DNA of 64,000 nucleotides from Vombatus ursinus (taxonomy: Eukaryota > Chordata > Mammalia > Diprotodontia > Vombatidae): assembly GCF_900497805.2 (NCBI RefSeq), contig NW_020948983.1, forward strand, positions 20,933,202 to 20,997,201, in the 5' to 3' direction. Each line of letters opens with the position of its first letter. Position 1 is the stretch's first letter. The notes under the pieces were generated by a model. It saw nothing but the letters and a program-made list of their open reading frames with translations. It was not told the origin of the DNA and did no database searches. The position numbers and the translations under genes were made by a program. Below, piece by piece: positions 43,201 to 55,200 of this stretch.

Positions 43201-46200
43201 ACAGTGAAAAAAGTGGCTGCTTTTAAAACCAGAAGATTTAAAGCTCAAAGAGATTATTTAGTCTAGGAGTTCTTAACTTTTTTTTTTTTTAATGTCATAG
43301 ATCCCTTTGGCAGTGTGGTGAAGCCTGTGGCCTCAAGGCCACATGTGGCCTTCTAGGTCCTCAAGTGTGGCTTTTTGACTGAGTCCAAGTTTTACAAAAC
43401 AAATCCTTTTATTAAGGGGACTGGTTCTGTGAAGTATGGATTCAAAGGGCCACACTTGAGGACCTAGAGGGCCGCATGTGGCCTTGAGGCTGAAGGTTCC
43501 CCACCTCTGCTATAGACCCTTTCTCAGAATAATTTTTTTTCCTCTTTTTTTTTTTTTTTTTTTTTGCTTAGGCAGTTGGGGTTAAGTGACTTGCCCAGGG
43601 TCACACAGCTAGTAAGTGTCAAGTGTTTAGTCTGAGGCCAGATTTGAGCTCAGGTCCTCCTGACTTCAGGGCCGGTGCTCTATCCACTGCGCCACCTAGC
43701 TGCCCCCAGAATTATTTTTTAAATGCATGAAAAGTACATAGGTTTACAAAGGAAGCCAATTATGTTGAAATACAATGATCAGAATATTTTTAAAAACAAG
43801 CTCATGGACCCCAGGCTAAGACCACCTGATCTAATCCAACTCCCTGATTTTTACAAATGAATTCAATGAATTTCAGTGACTTGACTGAGATCACACAGGG
43901 AGGAAACAGCAGAGTGAGAACAATGTGGATCATAGATTTGAATCTGGAAGTCCAGACAGTCAATAAGCATTTATTAAGCACCTACTGTGTGCTAGGCACT
44001 GCGCCAAGTGCTGGGGATACAAAAAAGGCAAAAGATAGCTCTTGCTCTCAAGGAGTTCATAGTCTAATGGAGGAGACAACATGGAGACAACTATGTACAA
44101 ACAAGATATATACAAGATAAATTAGGCATAGTCAATAGAGGGAAGGCAATAGCATTAAAGGGGATCAGGAAAGACTTCTCGTGGATGGGATTTTAGCTGG
44201 GACTTGAAGGAAGTCAGGGAAGTCCAGAGACGAAAATTAGGAGGGAAAGCATTCCGGGTAGCAGTCAGTCAGTGAAAATGCCCAGAGTCTGGAGATGGAG
44301 TGTCTTGTTTGAGGAACAGCAAGAAGGCCAGTGTCACTGGATCCCAGATTACGAAAGGAGGAGGGAAGTATAGGTATAAGTAGACCAGAATGGTCCAGCT
44401 CCCTCATTTTACTGATGGGGAAACTGAGGCCCAGAGAGGTTAAGTGATTTGCCCAAAGTCACATAGATAGTAAGTGGTGCAACTTGGATTCAAACCCAGG
44501 TGTCCTAACTCCAAATCCAGTGCTCTTCTCATTCTACCACATTGCCTTCCCATGAAGAGTTGATTTATCTCCATGTAGAAAAGATCTTTTCTCTTCTTCC
44601 AAGTTGCAACACTTAGCTTTGAGATGGTCTCAGACTCCTAATCACTGATACGATAAGGGTCTGTGCCATCCCCTTCAGGGACTGGGCAAGCAGGGATCCA
44701 CAGACTTAAAGAATCTTAGCACTGGAATAGATCTCAGAGGAGTCAGACTCACAGCTTGCAAGCTCCTAGTGCCACTTGAACCAGATTAAAATGCAATTGG
44801 TAAGTGTTGATCAAAATAAATAAAAATACTATACAACTTAGATTATGTTATTTTGTGGCTTTTTAAGTCCATACATGGTCCACAGAGATCTGTTTTTATT
44901 TGAGTTTGACAGCATTGCCTCTAGTCCAACTCTTAAATGATTTACCTGGGGTCACACAGATGTAGTTCCATTCAGAACTAGGCTCAACCTTTGTATTCCT
45001 AAATCCTAGGCCAGGGCTCTTCTAGCGCTGCCTCCTTACCCTTTTTGTTTACATTGTTATATAGGGCAAGGTTTAAGTACTATTTATGTATTTTGAAGCC
45101 TGGTGTGAAATAGTCAGCCAGGCCTCTCTTTCTTTAATGCTGAGACTGCCATTTTGCCAATGTTGGACCTATCATTACCTTTGCCTCTTCCCCTTGCCTC
45201 AGTCCTCCTATCTAGTCAGTTCTCACTTCTTCCTAGACCTTTATTTTCTCAGGTCAAATCCCTTCCCCCTAACACATAATTGCTCTTAATTGCCTCTAGA
45301 GAAAGGTCTACATTCTTCAGACCAAGCACTTTTACCATGTGGCCCCACCCCATTTATCTATCCTTTATTGCTCACTACATTCCAACATGAGCCCTCAGCT
45401 TAGGTCAAACCCATACATCTCTTCACCAGCATTTGTAAATGGAAAATTGAATGGTAGAGACATTCAGAGACAACTAGGTGGTGCAGAGCTTAGCCTCAGA
45501 CACTTAACTATATGGATGACCCTGGGCAAGTCGATAATTCTGTCTGCTTCAGTTTCCTCAACTGTAAAGTGAGGATAATAATGCACCTTCCAAGGCTGCT
45601 GTAACGATCAAATGAAATAATATTTATAAAGTGGTTAGCACAGTACTTCACATGTAGTAGGTGCTTAATAAATGCATAAGGAAAGACGTGTCATGGGACT
45701 TAACAGAATTAATGTGGACTGGAGAAATCATGGAAGTTTCTTAGAAGACATAGGACTCAGGCTGGGCCATGAAGGATGGGTTGAATTAGGATGTGCAGAA
45801 GACAGAAAGGAGGACATTCCAGGTTGGGGAAACAGCATGAGCAAAGTCTGGGAGTGGGAAATGAATTTATATTATTGGAGAGATGCTGAAAGGAGCTTTG
45901 CTGGAACAGAGGGTTTGAGTTGGGAATTCAAGAAAAAGTTGGATAAATAAGATGATGTCAGATTATGAAGGGCCTTGAAGGCCTGTCCAAGTAGTTTCAA
46001 CTTTATCCTGTGTATGTGTGGATGTGTGTGTGGGGTTAGAGAGTTGGAGATTGTCTATTGTATGTTTTAGAACTGGGAAGTAACCTAACTAAATAGGTAT
46101 TTAAGAAGGTTAATCTGGTAGGCCCTCACAAAGTCTTACTCCGATGCCTCATTGTTGTTTGGAGGTGACCTTGGGTTTTGGAAGGCTTTGCCAGCAGAGT

Positions 46201-49200
46201 ACAATCTCTGGCATTCCTTTCATGCTGGAAAGACCTTACATATGGGCCTGGTGATGGACTATATGCCTGCTGTCTAAGGCCCAGCCTAGCTAAGTTTGGA
46301 AAGGCTCATCACCAAGTTGACTGAGGGTGATATATTTTTTGGCAACAGCAACATCTACTAAGTTAGAGAAGGGCTGCAATCTGTGATAACGGAGTACTAA
46401 CATTGATGAAATTACAGATTCTTGAAGTGTCAGAGTATGGAAGTAGTCTCAAAGTGATATATTGATTGGATTTTACTGAATATATATTGAATTATATATA
46501 TATATATATATACACATATATTGAATTATATATATGTAACTAATCTGTGTCCCCTAATCCATTCAATAGATATTGAATATTCAATAATTGAATATATATT
46601 GAATGGATTAGGGGACACAGATTAGTTAGGAGACCAATTCAAGCATGGAGTGCCAAATGCCTGGACTTTGTTAGCATCACTAGGAATGGAAAGGAGGGGA
46701 CAGGAAGGCAGAATTCACAGTGCTGCATTGGCAGATGAGGAGTAAATGAGAAGGAAGAGTCAAAGATGGACAGAGACGTTCTGTAAAATGATACAGGACT
46801 GGATTATGGGAGAGAGAGGTCAATCTAGGAGTCATCCACTTAGTAGATAGTTGAAGCTATGGAAGTGAATGAGTTCTTGGGGATTAAGAGAACAGGCACA
46901 GAAGCACCAAAGACTAAGGACTGAGATGACTAGAATTTATAGGACTTGGTGACTGATTGGTTAGAGAAGAAGAAAGACAGAACCAAAGATGTCTTCAAGG
47001 TTTTGAATCTAGTTGAGTGGGAAGATGCTGGGAGTCAGTGATGAAAATGGAAAATGTTCATGTAGTTCAGAAAAAATTCTCTTTGCATCTAGTGTCAACC
47101 TATGTATTACCAATAAAACTCCCTCCATAAATATGTTTAAAGTGAGATCCTGTGAAATGTCAATCCTTGAACTGCCTCTTTTGCCTGGGGCTCCTCAGCT
47201 TTGCAGTGGGCACTCACTCTTGGGGTTTTTTTCTGCAGGTGTTACCCATTATCGTCTTTTTCAGCTGTGTGATGTCTATTCTCTACTATCTGGGTCTCAT
47301 GCAGTGGCTGATCCTGAAGGTGAGTTCTTCTTAATCAGGGCTCAGAGTCTGATTAATTCTCAAGAGAATTCATAGAAATGAGGACAGTATTTTCTGGTGT
47401 TAGTGTTAGGCTTCTTAAAGTATCCAGGGGAAAGCAGTTGAGACCTATTGAGGTCTAGGACTATGAATATAGGTGCTGAGGAGTATTTCTAATCTGGAGA
47501 GCAGATGCACCTTTGATTTTGCATTTGCTGAATTACTAATTACCAGCACTGGTTGGCTAGCTCCCAGCGTTTTGAACTTAGCAGAGCATCATTCAAGTAC
47601 TTGCATATAACCTATGGTCCAGTGCTCCAAGCTCTGGGCTCACATGGACTACATCTGATCTTACCATTAAACCATTACTCTCTTTTCGGCCCATTATGAC
47701 ACCCAGAGTATATTCTGGGAAAATATCTGAACATCAATTGCATCTAGGTCTCTCCAGATGTTGGTAATGTGAGTCCCCTTGGCCTTGTAGAAACATTCAA
47801 GGTGATGAATAGCAGACAGACTTTATGCCACTCTGTAGCAAATGCAGAAAATGCAAAGGACTTGACTGAGCCCATTAACACTGGAGAAAATACATAAACT
47901 ATTCATAGTAATTTAAACAACATAATTTTCCTCCTACTCTGGTGGCTCCCACTTTTCACAGGGTCCTAGAGTCAAAGGATCATAGATTTACACCCGGAAG
48001 GGATTGTAGAATCAAGTAAAATTCCTTCTTTTTATGAATAGGAACACTGAGCCTTAGAGAGGTGAGTGTCTCCTTCCTTCATAAGAATGACACAATTAGG
48101 GCTGATAAACAGAAGACTCCCCTTCCCCATTATCCCTTTGTCATCCAAGTAGCTTATAGTAATAGTAGAGTCAAAAAATCTAGGTCCCTTGTTCCCCCAT
48201 ATTGTGGCTTTAGTTCCTTGTTGTTGTTCCTCATAGAGTTGGGGTGGGCTTGGTCACATTCATTATCTTCTTCCCTGACCAAAAATTGAGCTGCTCAAGA
48301 AATCCCCCTACTCTCAATAGAAGGCCAGATTCCAGATTTTTCAAACTTAGAATTACCCATGAGGCAAACCCTGAGGCTGGCTCCACCTAGGAAATCCTCC
48401 CTTCTTTAGCCGAACTCTAGGATGCTTGAACTCAAGGCAACTAGAAAGGCAATTCTCAGGAACTTTCACGACCTGGCCATAGGACTCCCCTCTCCATGGG
48501 TGCCCAGTAGGTCAAGAAGTTACATTACTGCCTCTCTGAAATGGGAGCCAAGACGTAACCATTTTCCAGGATCTCTCCTTTCAGACTTCCGGGTGAGCAT
48601 ATGCAGCTCCCATGTGTGTTGCCCTAGTGCCTCTATTGAAAGCTCCTGAGGGAAGGGGAAACCTGCTTAGGGAGACCTGCCCCCTCCTCCCAGAACTTAG
48701 GTCTCTCTTAGTTCTGGTGCACTCCCAGGATATTTCTGGAAGGAATGTGAAAAGGGAAGAGAGAAAAAAAAGATCTACAGGTTTCCTTTCCTAAGCTAAT
48801 GCAAAGGTCTAGATTCTCCCAAAATAGTCTATCCCACAACCAACTAAATCATCATATGGTCAGCCTTCATTAATGAAACCCATTCTCCCAAGAAGCGTAT
48901 CCGTACTTTTTATAGGGATATACAAACAAAATTCCAAACAGAGGCTTCCCATCTTGTATACTTATCAGTTTAACTGGGGGACCCGCCACAAGACGTCACT
49001 CTCTGTTATACACTCTGCTCAATGCCACTTCTCTTCTACTAGTTTTGGCTACACTTTTGGATTGGGGACTACTCTTGGAGTCGAAAGACCTGGGTTGGAG
49101 TCCTGGTTCTGCCATTTACTAGCTGTGTGAAGTTGGGCAAAGTCACTTAGTCCCTCTAAGCCACAGCTTCCTTCATCTGTAAAGTGCCGGTGATAATACT

Positions 49201-52200
49201 CATACTACCTGCCTCCCAGGGCTGTGGCAAAGGCCAAAGGATAGGAAAATGTAAGCAGAGTGCTTTGTAGTAGCAAAATAGAACAGTTGTTAAAGTGATT
49301 TTCTTAAGGCACAGATCTAAACTTTCCCCTTCCCTATTCAATAACCATTTATGGCAACTTTTTGCCCCAAGGATCAAAATTCCTATGTTCGGCATTTAAA
49401 ACCCTTCAGACTTGGTCCCATGCTAGTTTTCTAGCTTTATTATAAACAATTCTCTTTCAAGTACTCTGTGGTCCAGGAAAACTGATCTTCCTGTTCCTTA
49501 CCCGTGACAGCCCATCTCCTGTCTCCAAATCTGTGTATTGGCCATCTGTCATGTCCGGACTGCACTCCCTCCTCACCTTCACCTCTTAGAATTTCTCTTT
49601 TCTTTTAAAACTCAGCTCAGTCAGCACCTTCTACATGAAGCCTTTCTTGATCCTCCGAGTTACTAGTCCCTTCTTCAAACATTTTGTATTAAGGTATAGA
49701 TTTTGTAAATACGTATACACATATACATACATGTATATGTATATGTATGTATATGTGTATGTGTGTGTATATATGTATATATATATACACACACATCTAT
49801 ATGTCATCTACCTTGATAGAATGCAAATTCCTTGAGGGCAGGGACATTTCATTTCTGTATTTGTACCCCCAAGCACCTAGGACAACACCATTACATATTA
49901 AATGTTTAATAAATGCTTATTAATGATTGCTTGTAAAAGCACTATAGAAATGTGAGTTTTGATGCTATTCTGAAGTCCCCTGAAGGTACCCCAGACCCCT
50001 TTTCCAATGCCTTCCCTCCACTGGGAAAAAAAAAAGACGTTCAGGATCAGACACCCCTCTGCATTAACATCCCTTGCCTCCGCCCTGCAAAGAGGAGATT
50101 TTCTTAGGAGAGAGAAAGGAGAACATTTTTTGGCCAGGAAAAAAAGAACATCATCTATTATTGATCCTGGAATAGCCATCTCAGCATGACCAGGTCTAGG
50201 CAGAGTCCTTGGACGGCTTGCTAGGCCTGGCAAAGGGATACTAGAAACATGAATTGTGGAATTTTGAAACCAGAAATCATCTTAAGGCGGTGCCATTGGC
50301 ATGAGTTAATATTTGGACAGAGGTTTAAGGTTTGCAAACCATTGTAAGCACATGACCTCATTTCATCCTCATGACAACCTTGCAAGATGACCATTGCAAG
50401 TATTATCAATGCCATTTTGCTGATAGAAATGGAGATGGACAGGTTAATTGACTTGTCTAAACTCAAACAACTAGTGGGAGATGTGGGATTTGTATGCAAG
50501 TTTCTCCTGCATCCAAATCCAATGTTTTACTATGGGGCGTACTGCACCTAATGGACACAGCATGTGCCATATTTAATTTAATTAAGTCCAACTTCTTCAT
50601 TAGGCAGGTAAGGAAACTGAGGCTCAGAGATGTCAGATTATTTACCCCAATCATACAATGAATTAGTGGCAAAATCGGGATTAGAACTCAGTTCTTTTGA
50701 CCACCTGTCCAGGACCCTTTCCAGTATATTTCACTGAGGAACAGCTCAGAATTTATTACATTTAGATCTGGAGGGGACTTCAGAGAATATCCAGTCCAGT
50801 CCACCCATTTTATGGATGAAGAAACTGAGGCTAAGAGAGGATCAATGACTTGTTCAAGTTTTCCAGATAGTAAGAAGCAAAGTAGAGATTCAAAAAAGGG
50901 CTCTCTCCTGCCACAAAGTGAAGGCTGGATCCCCACTTGTCGGGGGTGCTGCAGACAGGATTCTTGTTCAGAAAGGGGTTGGACTAGATGGGCTCTGAGG
51001 CACCTTCCATGTCTGAGGTTCCCAGGTCCTTTGCCTTCAAATTCAGCACTCCTTCCAGTATACCAAACTGTCCCCTTTTGAATTGTCCCTGCATTGTCTG
51101 TGGGTAGAGAAAGCCATCCCCCTTAGCTTGGAGACTTCAGGCTATTAATCACTAATACAAAGGCCACACTGACTAAGGAGCTACAGAGCCACGGATTGTA
51201 GCTAACATATATGAAAATGGAGATGGAGATGGTCTGGTTCAACCTTCTAATTTTATAGATGAAGATATGTGATCTAGAAGGCAAAAGTGACTTATTTAAG
51301 GTCATTACAGGTAGTGAGTAATAGCACAGAACATGACCATGTTGCAAAGTGTGGTGGCACACATTTATAATCCCTGCTAATGGGGTGAGTGATGCTGGTG
51401 GAGTTCTGAGCTTCAGTAGGTGAAGCTGATGAGGTTTAAGTCCAGTATCAATATGGTGAGCACCTAGTATTGGGGGCCACCAGGCTGACTAAGGAGGAAT
51501 GAATTGGCCCATGTCTGAAATAGAACAACACAAAGCTCCTGTGCCAATTAATGGTGGTATTGGGCCCTTGAGAAGTCTCTGCCCTTCTGGCCTGGGTGAG
51601 ATAGAGGGACCCAGCTTAGGAAGAAAGAGAGAGACAGAGAGAAAGAGAGACAGAAAGAAAGAGGGAGACAGAGACAGAGAGAGAGAGAGATATGGGGGGG
51701 TCTGGATGGAGGGAGGAAAGAAGAAAGGAAAAGAGGGAGAGAAAGAAAGAAGGAAAGGAAGAAAGAAAGAGATCATTTTTGTTGTTATGGTTTTGAGAGA
51801 AAGAGGATTGTCAAGGTTGTATTCCTGTGTCTCAGATGAGAAAACAAATTAGAGTAAGTTGTTTTATGTGCCGAGATCCAATGTATTACCTTGTCTCTTT
51901 CTAGATCTCCTGGTTGATGCAGGTCACCATGGGAACCACAGCCACAGAGACCCTAAGTGTGGCAGGAAATATCTTTGTGGGCCAAGTAGGTGCTGTCTAA
52001 TTTATTTGTCTCTCTCCTGACAAGGAGCTCCAGACTCACTCTCAGAAATTCACTAGGCTCTTGATCTTGAAAGCTCTATATTCGAAGAATCCTTCAGACT
52101 TTTCTTCCAGGAAGCTTATGTTCCTTGGTGTTTGTCTCTGTCTTCCTGGTATGGGAGAGCTCTGAACACTGTCTGCTATACAATCCTCACCATCTAATGG

Positions 52201-55200
52201 CTTCTTTTTTCCCCAGGTCACCCTCAAGACTCAGGTTCTTGTTAGTTTATAGATTTAAAATGTTACAGGTACAAGGGCCTGCCAACTTCTTCATTTTATG
52301 GGTGGAAAACAAACAAACAGGCCCAGAGACATGAAGAGAGATAGCAGAAGTTGTCTCTTCTTTTAAGTCTACCAAGTGGGCAGCTCTTTCTGTACAGTCT
52401 CCAGACATCTTTGACACAACCCAGGGCTGTGGGTGGGGGTGGGGCACATAGGACCAACTGGTAGCCTTTGATTGCCCACACACGTTATGAAGAGGGCCAC
52501 GTCCACTGGAAGGGTCCAGGGCACATGTACTCTTCTCTATGGGAAATGCTCTATACAGGATATAGGTGTCGTCAAAATTGGTCTGGGATCTGAGCTCAGC
52601 TGCACACATGCTCCAGGGGTTTGTGTGCATCAAATCGACTGCTTGCTACAGATTAAAAATCATAAAGTTATATTGTGTCCTGTATGGTATATCTGAAATC
52701 TGACTTGTGGACTTCTGTGTTCTTTCCTGGGAGATCTACTATGGACAGAGACTTGTCAGGGTGCCCTAAAGGACTGGACTGGTATGACACCCAGACAATT
52801 TTCTGAAGTAAGTGGGAGGTTCTGAGAACACTCTCCATTTCGCAAGAGTTCTTAACCTGGGGTCCATGAAATTTGTTTGACATATTTTGATACTGTATTT
52901 CATTATCCTCTGCAATCCTAGTACTTTATTTAATACATTCAAAAAATCATCATGAAGTGTACATAAGATTTCACCAGACTGCCACAGGGGGTCGTGACAC
53001 ATGAAAAAGGTGAAGAACCCCTAATTTAGAGTCTTTTAGGTATTGTCCCAGGGCCCTTCATGTTTGTGAGCTGAGTCCTACTCTGGGATCTGTCATAATT
53101 AGATGCTGGCTAGAGCCCACTCTGCCTTACCTTCACAGGAGGCATTCAAGTAGGGAACCTGGGTAGAATCTCCATTCGTTATTTGGGAGTTTTGTTTTTT
53201 CAGCCCATAGGGCAATGTCTGGCTTAGGAAAGCAGAGGCTTCTAAATGTCCTACACCTCCATCACCAGTGCTACTAGAGACAGAGGCAACTGAGAAAATG
53301 TTGGCAGCAAAGTCAGACATCACCCAAGTGACTGCCAGAGAAAACCTAGTTACCTCAGTAATAAATAGTCACAAAGTACTTGGCACTCCCAAGTACTCTA
53401 TCATCCCCATTCCATAAAAATGGGTCTGTAGAAATAGAATGCCATTTGTACACTGTAGTATTTGGCAGAAAACAAGTTGGATGAGGTGTGATTTCCTGAT
53501 GAAAAGATGAGATCCTCCCGTGCCCTTATCCTCAGGTTCCTGCCTTCCTTAGGTAGACATTCTGGGCCTACCAGAGTCATAAATCCAGCTCTTCTCTTCT
53601 CAGAAGCTTCCAGTATTGCCTCAGAAGAGCCAGAAGATAGAAGTGAGGGAAGGGAGGTATAACTCAGGGGGAAGGGATTATGCCATCCCACAAAAGTTTA
53701 GAGAGAGAGAAAGCTGCTGGAAAGAGACCTCAGACTTCACATCCTCAGTAATCCTCAGTCAGGTTGCCTCAGTAATAAATAATCATAAACTGCTTGGCAC
53801 ACCAAATACCTTATCATCCCCTCCATAAAAATGGCTTTGCAGAAATATAACGCTCTTTACAGCTTGCAGAATTTGTCAAAAGACGCGTCTGCTCTTCTCC
53901 CTCCCTCCCCTCTCACCCAGCAGCCCTCTAGAGCTCAAAGCTTATACCTTGCAGGCAGCCAAAAGGAGAGAGGGTAAGTTTCTCCACTGGTGCCTTTTGT
54001 ATACATTCTCAGTTCTGAGAGTTTGGTTGGCTCAACAGACAACCAAAAGGACTTTTCTTTGCGAGGAAGGAAACAGACAGAAAACAGTAAGAGAATAAAC
54101 ACCTTCATAGGACCTGAAGTGTCAAGCCAAACCACTCCATCCCACAACACCTCCAGTTTCCAGAAGCAGGCTCACCAGACATCCACATGAGTCCCCTGCG
54201 AAGGCTCCCAGGACTGAGCCCTCATTAGCCAGTCTCCCATTACAGAAGAATTAGGTGAGGGTTGATTTCCTTATGAAAAGATGAGCCAACTAAATTAGGA
54301 TCCTTTGTCTGAAAGAAAGTTCTCTGAAGATCAACCGGACCTCAGACAGTCTTCTTCGGAAATGGGAGCTAGGGGTAAGCCTGGCTATGTACCACAAGTC
54401 CTATATAAGCTCTTTTATGCAGCATCTGACCTTGCAGCCCTCATCTTGCTCTCTCTGCATTGATACACTACGTGAGAGTACCAGCAACATCCCTGGCTGA
54501 GATAAACAGCCAGGAGGACTCTGTGGAACGCCACAGCGGTCAAACAAGGAAAGTGTTTTTTTCCCAGGTGCCTCTCACTTTCTCTACTTACTCATTACTC
54601 TTCTGTTGAGATGTGCAACTCACCACAACCACTGGCTCTCCTGTCATATTTTGGTGTTCTTGCACCCAAGTTGGCTTCATACCCACTTCTCTTCACCATC
54701 AACCAGAAATCTTCTCAAATGCCCTATAACATGTCCCAAGGAATGACAGTCACTTTCTCTGTCCTTCTGCCAGGACTGCTCTCTCCATCAAAAGAGTCAT
54801 GGAGGCCATCATACAATGTAAACAGTAATGGATACTTTTTTTTCCTTCTAGCTCTGCAGCATCTCAATCCTCTGATACTCTCCTTGTGCTGTGATGGCCT
54901 CGACAACTCACTGTCCAGATACCTCAGTGCCTTTATGGGCAGGAGTTCTGAAGCTGGGTTCCAAAGAGCCCTAAAGGACTGATTAGTGGAGAGATTTCAG
55001 GAGAACCCAGAAATTTGAATGGGAAAAATTATATTTTTATTTTTAGTAATCTGTAACTGAAGCTTAGTATTTCCTTCCGTCATTTAAAAATATTACTTTG
55101 AGAAGGGATCCATAGGCTTCACCAGATTGTCAAAGGGGTCCATGACATAAAAAAAAGTAAACCACACCAACATTCATCTGCTTTTGGGTGCCATGAGTCT

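Larger units (their letters stand above)
43265..43830. mobile_element. hAT-type MITE, family B, copy 3, with two insertions
   Basis: It begins TAGGAGTTCTTAAC, resumes with TATAGACCCTTTCTCAGAAT, and ends CATGGACCCCAGGCTAAGAC. The first gap is a family A MITE (43322-43509) and the second a WSINE1-like element (43540-43706). With the target it sits in, three generations of insertion are recorded. Confidence 0.7.
45690..47030 (-). repeat. L2-type LINE fragment split by another repeat and a palindrome
   Basis: 45690-46130 (GGACATTCCAGGTTGGGGAA, GAAGGGCCTTGAAGGCCTGT, AAGGTTAATCTGGTAGG) and 46632-47030 (GGGAGAGAGAGGTCAATCTA, 'ttcaaggttttgaatctagt') appear to be one antisense element. The gap holds an unclassified repeat (46150-46440), TA repeats and the palindrome. 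Confidence 0.5.
40234..47238 (+). other. SLC28A1: SLC28A1 intron 7
   Basis: A 7.0 kb intron, almost filled with repeats: L1 and L2 pieces, SINEs, an RTE-tailed SINE, nested hAT MITEs (42.3-44.9 kb) and the palindrome at 46.54-46.63 kb. Stretches 41040-41590, 42740-43260 and 47000-47230 show nothing I can name. Confidence 0.85.
47320..51904 (+). other. SLC28A1: SLC28A1 intron 8
   Basis: A 4.6 kb intron with SINE pieces, an L2 end, a TA-rich tract, antisense CORE-SINEs and a 7SL retrocopy. 47320-47950, 48070-49050 and 49930-50290 show nothing that I can name. Confidence 0.85.

Noticed and set aside
54611-54982. Open frame of 123 codons, + strand, in intron 9
   Set aside because: No recognisable family; it lies in an intron next to possible LTR remnants. 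Taken as chance.
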